From Hydractinia symbiolongicarpus (Eukaryota > Cnidaria > Hydrozoa > Anthoathecata > Hydractiniidae): DNA of 64,000 nt. Both the position numbers and the translations under genes were made by a program. The notes beneath the pieces were generated by a model. That model worked only from the letters and a program-made list of their open reading frames with translations, was not told the DNA's origin and made no database searches. Below, piece after piece: positions 52,126 through 63,084 of this stretch (positions within the stretch are counted from its first letter, which is position 1; every line of letters begins with the position of its first letter). Where the stretch lies: NCBI RefSeq assembly GCF_029227915.1, contig NC_079879.1:682001-746000 (forward strand). Direction: 5' to 3'.

Positions 52126-52530
52126 TTACCACTAAAACGCATAAGACTTGTAGTTTTCAAAAACGATTTCATTTTTGATGAGACGCTGAATAAAAGGAGT
52201 TTAATCTCCAGCAAACGAAAACTTGCGATTTCCCGTAAATCCCGGACCCGGCCCGTATAGTCAAAAAAATACAAATAAAGTACGCAGGGAGTAAACTCAT
52301 TTCCCGAACGATTCTTTAAATTATTTTTTCACCACTAAAACGCATGAGACTTGTAGTTTTCAAAAATGTTTTCATTTCTGATGAGACGCTGAATAAAAGG
52401 AGTTTAATCACCGGCAAACGAAAACTCGCGATTTCCCGTAAATCCCGGACTCGGCCCGTATAGTCAAAAGTATACAAATAAAGTACGCAGGGAGTAAACT
52501 CATTTCCCGAACGATTCTTTAAATTATTTC

Positions 52531-53140
52531 TTCACCACTAAAACGCATGAGACTTGTAGTTTTTAAAAGTGACTTCATTTTTAATGAGACGCTGAATAAA
52601 AGAAGTTTAATCGCCTCCAAACAAAAACCCGCGATTTCCCGTAAATCCCGGGCTTGGCCAGTATAGTCGAATGTATACGAAGAAAGTACCCAGAGGGTAA
52701 ACTCATTTCCCGAACGATTTTTTAAATTATTTTTTCACCACTAAAACGCATGAGACTTGTAGTTTTCAAAAATGATTTCATTTTTGATGAGACGGTGAAT
52801 AAAAGGAGTTTAATCGCCGGCAAACGAAAACCCACGATTTCCCGTAAATCCCGGACTCGGCCCGTGTAGTCAAAAGTATACAAAGAAAATACGCAGGGAG
52901 TAAACTCATTTCCCGAACGATTCTTTAAATTTTTTTTCACCACTAAAACGCATGAGACTTGTAGTTTTTCAAAAATGATTTCATTTTTGATGAGACTCCG
53001 AATAAAAGGAGTTTAATCTGCGGCAAACAAAAACCCGCGATTTCCCGTAAATCCCGGACCCCGCCCGTATAGTCGAATGTATACAAAGAAAGTAAACTGG
53101 GAGAAAACTCATTTCCCGAACGATTTCTTAAATTAATTTT
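52531..53140 (+). repeat. 3-monomer cassette, copy 2 (CGCCTCCAAAC)
   Basis: Second copy of the 51,517 cassette, five monomers downstream. Small differences are TTTTAAAAGTGAC, GACGGTGAAT and CTGCGGC. Confidence 0.82.
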
Positions 53141-53342
53141 TTACCACTAAAACGCATAAGACTTGTAGTTTTGAAAAATGATTTCATTTTTGATGAGACG
53201 CTGAATAAAAGGAGTTTAATGACCGGCAAACGAAAACTCGCGATTTCCCGTAAATCCGGGACCCGGCCCGTATAGTCAAAAGTATACAAAGAAAGTACGC
53301 AGGGAGTAAACTCATTTCCCGAACGATTCTTTAAATTATTTT

Positions 53343-54154
53343 TTCACCACTAAAACGCATGAGACTTGTAGTTTTCAAGAATGATTTCATTTTTGATGAG
53401 ACGCTGAATAAAAGGAGTTTAATCACCGGCAAACGAAAACTCGCGATTTCCCGTAAATCCCGGACTCGGCCCGTATAGTCAAAAGTATACAAAGAAAGTA
53501 CCCAGGGAGTAAACTCATTTCCCGAACGATTCTTTAAATTATATTTTCACCACTAAAACGCATGAGATTTGTAGTTTTCAAAAATGATTTCATTTTTGAT
53601 GAGACGCTGAATAAAAGGAGTTTAATTGCCGGCAAACGAAAACACGCGATTTCGCGTATATCCCGGATTCGCCCCGTATAGTCGAATGTATACAAAGAAA
53701 ATAACCAGGGAGTAAACTCATTTCCCACACGATGTTTTAAATTATTTTTTTACCACTAAAACGCATGAGACTTGTAGTTTTCAAAAATGGTTTCATTTTT
53801 GATGAGACGCCGAATAAAAGGAGTTTAATCTCCGGCAAACACAAACCCGCGATTTCCCGTAAATCCCGGACCCGGCCCGTATAGTCGAATGTATACAAAG
53901 AAAGTAAACTGGGAGTAAACTCATTTCCCGAACGATTTTTTAAATTAATTTTTTACCACTAAAACGCATAAGACTTGTAGTTTTCAAAAACGATTTCATT
54001 TTTGATGAGACGCTGAATAAAAGGAGTTTAATCTCCGGCAAACAAAAACCCGCGATTTCCCGTAAATCCCGGACCCGGCCCGTATGGTCAAAAGTATACA
54101 AAGAAAGTACGCAGGGAGTAAACTCATTTCCCGAACGATTCTTTAAATTATTTT
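53343..54154 (+). repeat. 4-monomer HOR, unit 1 (812 bp)
   Basis: Reading it base by base against 54,155-54,966, I find a single difference (G at 54,103, T at 54,915). Rare shared marks are TTTTCAAGAATG, CATGAGATTTG, TTTCGCGTATATCCCGGATTC, AAATAACCAGG, CCCACACGATG, AAAATGGTTTC and AAACACAAACCC. Confidence 0.93.
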
Positions 54155-54966
54155 TTCACCACTAAAACGCATGAGACTTGTAGTTTTCAAGAATGATTTC
54201 ATTTTTGATGAGACGCTGAATAAAAGGAGTTTAATCACCGGCAAACGAAAACTCGCGATTTCCCGTAAATCCCGGACTCGGCCCGTATAGTCAAAAGTAT
54301 ACAAAGAAAGTACCCAGGGAGTAAACTCATTTCCCGAACGATTCTTTAAATTATATTTTCACCACTAAAACGCATGAGATTTGTAGTTTTCAAAAATGAT
54401 TTCATTTTTGATGAGACGCTGAATAAAAGGAGTTTAATTGCCGGCAAACGAAAACACGCGATTTCGCGTATATCCCGGATTCGCCCCGTATAGTCGAATG
54501 TATACAAAGAAAATAACCAGGGAGTAAACTCATTTCCCACACGATGTTTTAAATTATTTTTTTACCACTAAAACGCATGAGACTTGTAGTTTTCAAAAAT
54601 GGTTTCATTTTTGATGAGACGCCGAATAAAAGGAGTTTAATCTCCGGCAAACACAAACCCGCGATTTCCCGTAAATCCCGGACCCGGCCCGTATAGTCGA
54701 ATGTATACAAAGAAAGTAAACTGGGAGTAAACTCATTTCCCGAACGATTTTTTAAATTAATTTTTTACCACTAAAACGCATAAGACTTGTAGTTTTCAAA
54801 AACGATTTCATTTTTGATGAGACGCTGAATAAAAGGAGTTTAATCTCCGGCAAACAAAAACCCGCGATTTCCCGTAAATCCCGGACCCGGCCCGTATGGT
54901 CAAAAGTATACAAATAAAGTACGCAGGGAGTAAACTCATTTCCCGAACGATTCTTTAAATTATTTT
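54155..54966 (+). repeat. 4-monomer HOR, unit 2 (812 bp)
   Basis: Copy of 53,343-54,154 differing at one base. The two are among the most similar long tandem copies in the window, so the duplication or its homogenisation is recent. Confidence 0.93.
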
Positions 54967-57199
54967 TTCACCACTAAAACGCGTGAGACTTGTAGTTTTC
55001 AAAAATGATTTCATTTTTAATGAGACGCTGAATAAAAAAAGTTTAATCGCCGGCAAACAAAAACCCGCGATTTCCCGTAAATCCCGGGCTTGGCCAGTAT
55101 AGTCGAATGTATACGAAGAAAGTACCCAGAGAGTAAACTCATTTCCCGAACGATTTTTTAAATTATTTTTTCACCACTAAAACGCATGAGACTTGTAGTT
55201 TTCAAAAATGATTTCATTTTTGATGAGACGCTGAATAAAAGGAGTTTAATCTCCAGCAAACGAAAACCCGCGATTTCCCGTAAATCCCGGACCCGGTCCG
55301 TATAGTCAAAAGTATACAAATAAAGTACGCAGGGAGTAAACTCATTTACTGAACGATTCTTTAAATTATATTTTCACCACTAAAACGCATGAGACTTGTA
55401 GTTTTCAAAAATGATTTCATTTTTGATGAGACGCTGAATAAAAGGAGTTTAATCACCGGCAAACGAAAACTCGCGATTTCCTGTAAATCCGGGACCCGGC
55501 CCGTATAGTCAAAAGTATACAAATAAAGTACGCAGGGAGTAAACTCATTTACTGAACGATTCTTTAAATTATATTTTCACCACTAAAACGCATGAGACTT
55601 GTAGTTTTCAAAAATGATTTCATTTTTGATGAGACGCTGAATAAAAGGAGTTTAATCACCGGCAAACGAAAACTCGCGATTTCCCGTAAATCCGGGACCC
55701 GGCCCGTATAGTCAAAAGTATACAAAGAAAGTACGCAGGGAGTAAACTCATATCCCGAACGATTCTATAAAGTATTTTTTCACCACTAAAACGCATGAGA
55801 CTTGTAGTTTTCAAAAATGATTTCATTTTTGATGAGACGCTGAATAAAAGGAGTTTAATCACCGGCAAACCAAAACTCGCGATTTCCCGTAAATCCCGGA
55901 CTCGGCCCGTATGGTCAAAAGTATACAAATAAAGTACGCAGGGAGTAAACTCATTTCCCGAACGATTCTATAAAGTATTTTTTCACCACTAAAACGCATG
56001 AGACTTGTAGTTTTCAAAAATGATTTCATTTTTGATGAGACGCTGAATAAAAGGAGTTTAATCTCCGGCAAACAAAAACCCGCGATTTCCCGTAAATCCC
56101 GGACCCGGCCCGTATGGTCAAAAGTATACAAATAAAGTACGCAGGGAGTAAACTCATTTCCCGAACGATTCTTTAAATTATTTTTTCACCACTAAAACGC
56201 GTGAGACTTGTAGTTTTCAAAAATGATTTCATTTTTAATGAGACGCTGAATAAAAAAAGTTTAATCGCCGGCAAACAAAAACCCGCGATTTCCCGTAAAT
56301 CCCGGGCTTGGCCAGTATAGTCGAATGTATACGAAGAAAGTACCCAGAGAGTAAACTCATTTCCCGAACGATTTTTTAAATTATTTTTTCACCACTAAAA
56401 CGCATGAGACTTGTAGTTTTCAAAAATGATTTCATTTTTGATGAGACGCTGAATAAAAGGAGTTTAATCTCCAGCAAACGAAAACCCGCGATTTCCCGTA
56501 AATCCCGGACCCGGCCCGTATAGTCAAAAGTATACAAATAAGGTACGCAGGGAGTAAACTCATTTACTGAACGATTCTTTAAATTATATTTTCACCACTA
56601 AAACGCATGAGACTTGTAGTTTTCAAAAATGATTTCATTTTTGATGAGACGCTGAATAAAAGGAGTTTAATCACCGGCAAACGAAAACTCGCGATTTCCT
56701 GTAAATCCGGGACCCGGCCCGTATAGTCAAAAGTATACAAATAAAGTACGCAGGGAGTAAACTCATTTACTGAACGATTCTTTAAATTATATTTTCACCA
56801 CTAAAACGCATGAGACTTGTAGTTTTCAAAAATGATTTCATTTTTGATGAGACGCTGAATAAAAGGAGTTTAATCACCGGCAAACGAAAACTCGCGATTT
56901 CCCGTAAATCCGGGACCCGGCCCGTATAGTCAAAAGTATACAAAGAAAGTACGCAGGGAGTAAACTCATATCCCGAACGATTCTATAAAGTATTTTTTCA
57001 CCACTAAAACGCATGAGACTTGTAGTTTTCAAAAATGATTTCATTTTTGATGAGACGCTGAATAAAAGGAGTTTAATCACCGGCAAACGAAAACTCGCGA
57101 TTTCCCGTAAATCCCGGACTCGGCCCGTATGGTCAAAAGTATACAAATAAAGTACGCAGGGAGTAAACTCATTTCCCGAACGATTCTTTAAGTTATTTC
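54967..57199 (+). repeat. 6-monomer HOR, one full and one 5-monomer unit (1,218-bp spacing)
   Basis: A monomer with the rare ACGCGTGAG and AATAAAAAAAG starts at 54,967 and again at 56,185. Between them are CTCCAGC, two CATTTACTGAACG monomers, and CATATCCCGAACG with TATAAAGTATT. The second unit lacks the sixth monomer (the CTCCGG/GTATGGTC one) and runs into the CGCCTCC cassette at 57,200. Confidence 0.83.
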
Positions 57200-57808
57200 T
57201 TCACCACTAAAACGCATGAGACTTGTAGTTTTCAAAAATGACTTCATTTTTAATGAGACGCTGAATAAAAGAAGTTTAATCGCCTCCAAACAAAAACCCG
57301 CGATTTCCCGTAAATCCCGGGCTTGGCCAGTATAGTCGAATGTATACGAAGAAAGTACCCAGAGGGTAAACTCATTTCCCGAACGATTTTTTAAATTATT
57401 TTTTCACCACTAAAACGCATGAGACTTGTAGTTTTCAAAAATGATTTCATTTTTGATGAGACGCTGAATAAAAGGAGTTTAATCGCCGGCAAACGAAAAC
57501 CCACGATTTCCCGTTAATCCCGGACTCGGCCCGTGTAGTCAAAAGTATACAAAGAAAGTACGCAGGGAGTAAACTCATTTCCCGAACGATTCTTTAATTT
57601 TTTTTTCACCACTAAAACGCATGAGACTTGCAGTTTTCAAAAATGATTTCATTTTTGATGAGACGCCGAATAAAAGGAGTTTAATCTCCGGCAAACAAAA
57701 ACCCGCGATTTCCCGTAAATCCCGGACCCGGCCCGTATAGTTGAATGTATACAAAGAAAGTAAACTGGGAGTAAACTCATTTCCCGAACGATTTCTTAAA
57801 TTAATTTT
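57200..57808 (+). repeat. 3-monomer cassette, copy 3 (CGCCTCCAAAC), displaced
   Basis: Third copy of the 51,517 cassette, 23 monomers to the right of the second copy. It has its own marks CGTTAATCCC, CTTGCAG and GTATAGTTGAATG; the last recurs in every 13-mer unit to the right, so this copy is the likely source of those monomers. Confidence 0.8.
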
Positions 57809-59836
57809 TTACCACTAAAACGCATAAGACTTGTAGTTTTGAAAAATGATTTCATTTTTGATGAGACGCTGAATAAAAGAAGTTTAATCACCGGCAAACG
57901 AAAACTCGCGATTTCCCGTAAATCCGGGACCCGGCCCGTATAGTCAAAAGTATACAAAGAAAGTACGCAGGGAGTAAACTCATTTCCCGAACGATTCCTT
58001 AAATTATTTTTTCACCACTAAAACGCATGAGACTTTTAGTTTTCAAAAATGATTTCATTTGTGATGAGACGCTGAATAAAAGGAGTTTAATCACCGGCAA
58101 ACGAAAACTCGCGATTTCCCGTAAATCCCGGACTCGGCCCGTATAGTCAAAAGTATACAAAGAAAGTACCCAGGGAGTAAACTCATTTCCCGAACGATTC
58201 TTTAAATTATTTTTTCACCACTAAAACGCATGAGACTTGTAGTTTTCAAAAATGATTTCATTTTTGATGAGACGCTGAATAAAAGGAGTTTAATTGCCGG
58301 CAAACGAAAACACGCGATTTCGCGTATATCCCGGACTCGCCCCGTATAGTCGAATGTATACAAAGAAAATACCCAGGGAGTAAACTCATTTCCCAAACGA
58401 TGTTTTAAATTATTTTTTCACCACTAAAACGCATGAGACTTGTAGTTTTCAAAAATGATTTCATTTTTGATGAGACGCCGAATAAAAGGAGTTTAATTTC
58501 CAGCCAACGAAAACCCGCGATTTCCCGTAAATCCAGGACCCGGCCCGTATAGTCAAAAGTATACAAATAAAGTACGCAGGGAGTAAACTCATTTATCGAA
58601 CGATTCTTTAAATTATATTTTCACCACTAAAACGCATGAGACTTGTAGTTTTCAAAAATGATTTCATTTTTGATGAGACGCTGAATAAAAGGAGTTTAAT
58701 CGCCGACAAACGAAAACCCACGATTTCCCGTAAATCCCGGACTCGGCCCGTGTAGTCAAAAGTATACAAAGAAAGTACGCAGGGAGTAAACTCATTTCCC
58801 GAACGATTCTTTAAATTTTTTTTCACCACTAAAACGCATGAGACTTGTAGTTTTCAAAAATGATTTCATTTTTGATGAGACGCCGAATAAAAGGAGTTTA
58901 ATCTCCGGCAAACAAAAACCCGCGATTTCCCGTAAATCCTGGACCCGGCCCGTATAGTTGAATGTATACAAAGAAAGTAAACTGGGAGTAAACTCATTTC
59001 CCGAACGATTTCTTAAATTAATTTTTTACCACTAAAACGCATAAGACTTGTAGTTTTGAAAAATGATTTCATTTTTGATGAGACGCTGAATAAAAGGAGT
59101 TTAATCACCGGCAAACGAAAACTCGCGATTTCCCGTAAATCCGGGACCCGGCCAGTATAGTCAAAAGTATACAAAGAAAGTACGCAGGGAGTAAACTCAT
59201 TTCCCGAACGATTCTTTAAATTATTTTTTCACCACTAAAACGCATGAGACTTTTAGTTTTCAAAAATGATTTCATTTGTGATGAGACGCTGAATAAAAGG
59301 AGTTTAATCACCGGCAAACGAAAACTCGCAATTTCCCGTAAATCCCGGACTCGGCCCGTATAGTCAAAAGTATACAAAGAAAGTATCCAGGGAGTAAACT
59401 CATTTCCCGAACGATTCTTTAAATTATTTTTTCACCACTAAAACGCATGAGACTTGTAGTTTTCAAAAATGATTTCATTTTTGATGAGACGCTGAATAAA
59501 AGGAGTTTAATTGCCGGCAAACGAAAACACGCGATTTCGCGTATATCCCGGACTCGCCCCGTATAGTCGAATGTATACAAAGAAAATACCCAGGGTGTAA
59601 ACTCATTTCCCAAACGATGTTTTAAATTATTTTTTCACCACTAAAACGCATGAGACTTGTAGTTTTCAAAAATGATTTTATTTTTGATGAGACGCCGAAT
59701 AAAAGGAGTTTAATCTCCAGCAAACGAAAACCCGCGATTTCCCGTAAATCCAGGACCCGGCCCGTATAGTCAAAAGTATACAAATAAAGTACGCAGGGAG
59801 TAAACTCATTTATCGAACGATTCTTTAAATTATATT
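57403..59836 (+). repeat. 6-monomer pair (1,217 bp) embedded in the 13-mer
   Basis: 57,403-58,619 and 58,620-59,836 share the order CCCGTGTAGTC, GTTGAATG/AAACTGGGAG, TTACC/CATAAG with TTTTGAAAAATG, CTTTTAG with CATTTGTGATG, CGCGTATATCCC, and CCAGGACCCGG with CATTTATCGAACG. The 13-mer is therefore 6 plus 7 monomers and was itself built from a shorter repeat. Confidence 0.83.
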
Positions 59837-60071
59837 TTCACCACTAAAACGCATGAGACTTGTAGTTTTGAAAAATGATTTCATTTTTGATGAGACGCTG
59901 AATGAAAGGAGTTTAATCACCGGCAAACGAAAACTCGCGATTTCCCGTAAATCCAGGACTCGGCCCGTATAGTCAAAAGTATACAAAGAAAGTACGCAGG
60001 GAGTAAACTCATTTCCCGAACGATTCTTTAAATTATTTTTTCACCACTAAAACGCATGAGACTTGTAGTTT

Positions 60072-60093
60072 TCAAAAATGATTTCATTTTTGA
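60072..60093. repeat. Perfect 10-bp inverted repeat in each monomer (example)
   Basis: TCAAAAATGA is followed by a TT spacer and then TCATTTTTGA, its exact reverse complement, giving a 22-bp dyad at monomer offset 33-54. Most monomers keep it intact. A common variant with TGTTTTCA in the middle keeps 9-bp arms (TCAAAAATG / CATTTTTGA) around TTTT. Others shorten it to 8-bp arms (TATAAAAATGA form) or break one pair (AAAAACGA form). It could extrude as a short cruciform or be a symmetric protein site; the sequence shows only the symmetry. Confidence 0.9.
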
Positions 60094-60119
60094 TGAGACG
60101 CTGAATAAAAGGAGTTTAA

Positions 60120-60169
60120 TCACCGGCAAACGAAAACTCGCGATTTCCCGTAAATCCCGGACTCGGCCC
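60120..60169. other. GC-rich, CpG-rich core of the monomer (example)
   Basis: Offsets 81-130 of the unit are about 62% GC in the consensus, against roughly 31% for the remaining 153 bases. This block includes GCCGGC, CCCGCG, two CCCG and CGGCCCG, and carries most of the unit's CpG dinucleotides. It is also where monomer variants differ most: TAAATCCCGG, TATATCACGG, TACATCCCGG, ACGTCCCTGACC and GCTTGGCCAG are alternative versions of the same stretch. The alternation of 50 GC-rich and about 150 AT-rich bases every 203 bp runs through the whole window. Confidence 0.85.
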
Positions 60170-60446
60170 GTATAGTCAAAAGTATACAAAGAAAGTACCC
60201 AGGGAGTAAACTCATTTCCCGAACGATTCTTTAAATTATTTTTTCACCACTAAAACGCATGAGATTTGTAGTTTTCAAAAATGATTTCATTTTTGATGAG
60301 ACGCTGAATAAAAGGAGTTTAATTGCCGGCAAACGAAAACACGCGATTTCGCGTATATCCCGGACTCGCCCCGTATAGTCGAATGTATACAAAGAAAATA
60401 CCCAGGGAGTAAACTCATTTCCCAAACGATGTTTTAAATTATTTTT

Positions 60447-63084
60447 TTACCACTAAAACGCATAAGACTTGTAGTTTTGAAAAATGATTTCATTTTTGAT
60501 GAGACGCTGAATAAAAGGAGTTTAATCACCGGCAAACGAAAACTCGCGATTTCCCGTAAATCCGGGACCCGGCCCGTATAGTCAAAAGTATACAAAGAAA
60601 GTACGCAGGGAGTAAACTCATTTCCCGAACGATTCTTTAAACTATTTTTTCACCACTAAAACGCATGAGACTTTTAGTTTTCAAAAATGATTTCATTTGT
60701 GATGAGACGCTGAATAAAAGGAGTTTAATCACCGGCAAACGAAAACTCGCGATTTCCCGTAAATCCCGGACTCGGCCCGTATAGTCAAAAGTATACAAAG
60801 AAAGTACCCAGGGAGTAAACTCATTTCCCGAACGATTCTTTAAATTATTTTTTCACCACTAAAACGCATGAGACTTGTAGTTTTCAAAAATGATTTCATT
60901 TTTGACAAGACGCTGAATAAAAGGAGTTTAATTGCCGGCAAACGAAAACACGCGATTTCGCGTATATCCCGGACTCGCCCCGTATAGTCGAATGTATACA
61001 AAGAAAATACCCAGGGAGTAAACTCATTTCCCAAACGATGTTTTAAATTATTTTTTCACCACTAAAACGCATGAGAGTTGTAGTTTTCAAAAATGATTTC
61101 ATTTTTGATGAGACGCCGAATAAAAGGAGTTTAATCTCCAGCCAACGAAAACCCGCGATTTCCCGTAAATCCAGGACCCGGCCCGTATAGTCAAAAGTAT
61201 ACAAATAAAGTACGCAGGGAGTAAACTCATTTATCGAACGATTCTTTAAATTATATTTTCACCACTAAAACGCATGAGACTTGTAGTTTTCAAAAATGAT
61301 TTCATTTTTGATGAGACGCTGAATAAAAGGAGTTTAATCGCCGACAAACGAAAACCCACGATTTCCCGTAAATCCCGGACTCGGCCCGTGTAGTCAAAAG
61401 TATACAAAGAAAGTACGCAGGGAGTAAACTCATTTCCCGAACGATTCTTTAAATTTTTTTTCACCACTAAAACGCATGAGACTTGTAGTTTTCAAAAATG
61501 ATTTCATTTTTGATGAGACGCCGAATAAAAGGAGTTTAATCTCCGGCAAACAAAAACCCGCGATTTCCCGTAAATCCTGGACCCGGCCCGTATAGTTGAA
61601 TGTATACAAAGAAAGTAAACTGGGAGTAAAGTCATTTCCCGAACGATTTCTTAAATTAATTTTTTACCACTAAAACGCATAAGACTTGTAGTTTTGAAAA
61701 ATGATTTCATTTTTGATGAGACGCTGAATAAAAGGAGTTTAATCACCGGCAAACGAAAACTCGCGATTTCCCGTAAATCCGGGACCCGGCCAGTATAGTC
61801 AAAAGTATACAAAGAAAGTACGCAGGGAGTAAACTCATTTCCCGAACGATTCTTTAAAGTATTTTTTCACCACTAAAACGCATGAGACTTTTAGTTTTCA
61901 AAAATGATTTCATTTGTGATGAGACGCTGAATAAAAGGAGTTTAATCACCGGCAAACGAAAACTCGCAATTTCCCGTAAATCCCGGACTCGGCCCGTATA
62001 GTCAAAAGTATACAAAGAAAGTATCCAGGGAGTAAACTCATTTCCCGAACGATTCTTTAAATTATTTTTTCACCACTAAAACGCATGAGACTTGTAGTTT
62101 TCAAAAATGATTTCATTTTTGATGAGACGCTGAATAAAAGGAGTTTAATTGCCGGCAAACGAAAACACGCGATTTCGCGTATATCCCGGACTCGCCCCGT
62201 ATAGTCGAATGTATACAAAGAAAATACCCAGGGTGTAAACTCATTTCCCAAACGATGTTTTAAATTATTTTTTCACCACTAAAACGCATGAGACTTGTAG
62301 TTTTCAAAAATGATTTTATTTTTGATGAGACGCCGAATAAAAGGAGTTTAATCTCCAGCAAACGAAAACCCGCGATCTCCCGTAAATCCAGGACCCGGCC
62401 CGTATAGTCAAAAGTATACAAATAAAGTACGCAGGGAGTAAACTCATTTATCGAACGATTCTTTAAATTATATTTTCACCACTAAAACGCATGAGACTTG
62501 TAGTTTTGAAAAATGATTTCATTTTTGATGAGACGCTGAATGAAAGGAGTTTAATCACCGGCAAACGAAAACTCGCGATTTCCCGTAAATCCGGGACTCG
62601 GCCCGTATAGTCAAAAGTATACAAAGAAAGTACGCAGGGAGTAAACTCATTTCCCGAACGATTCTTTAAATTATTTTTTCACCACTAAAACGCATGAGAC
62701 TTGTAGTTTTCAAAAATGATTTCATTTTTGATGAGACGCTGAATAAAAGGAGTTTAATCACCGGCAAACGAAAACTCGCGATTTCCCGTAAATCCCGGAC
62801 TCGGCCCGTATAGTCAAAAGTATACAAAGAAAGTACCCAGGGAGTAAACTCATTTCCCGAACGATTCTTTAAATTATTTTTTCACCACTAAAACGCATGA
62901 GATTTGTAGTTTTCAAAAATGATTTCATTTTTGATGAGACGCTGAATAAAAGGAGTTTAATTGCCGGCAAACGAAAACACGCGATTTCGCGTATATCCCG
63001 GACTCGCCCCGTATAGTCGAATGTATACAAAGAAAATACCCAGGGAGTAAACTCATTTCCCAAACGATGTTTTAAATTATTTTT
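60447..63084 (+). repeat. 13-monomer HOR, copy 2 (2,638 bp)
   Basis: Same length as copy 1 with few substitutions seen by eye, e.g. C to G at 61,077 (GAGAGTTG) and GACAAGACG near 60,904. No length change anywhere in the unit. Confidence 0.92.

Larger units (their letters stand above)
60040..60242 (+). repeat. Representative 203-bp monomer near the consensus
   Basis: This copy lies close to the majority sequence and is exactly 203 bp, so it serves as a reference for offsets. Offsets 1-32 hold the CACCACTAAAACG start, 33-54 a perfect dyad, 55-80 the GATGAGACGCTGAATAAAAG block, 81-130 the GC-rich core, 131-190 the GTATAG / GTATAC / CAGGGAG / TTTCCCGAACG segment, and 191-203 the AT-only linker. 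By hand count, a consensus unit has about 79 G+C of 203 and 13 CpG. It differs from other variants mainly at offset 83 (CACC here, CGCC elsewhere) and around offsets 98-100 (CTCG here, CCCG elsewhere). Confidence 0.93.
57809..60446 (+). repeat. 13-monomer HOR, copy 1 (2,638 bp)
   Basis: First of three copies at a constant 2,638-base spacing. The CATTTATCGAACG mark is at 58,591, 61,229 and 63,867, and a second one at 59,808 and 62,446. It begins at a TTACC/CATAAG monomer with TTTTGAAAAATG. The left boundary is where the next copy's preceding monomer (CGCGTATATCCC type) no longer matches. Confidence 0.92.
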
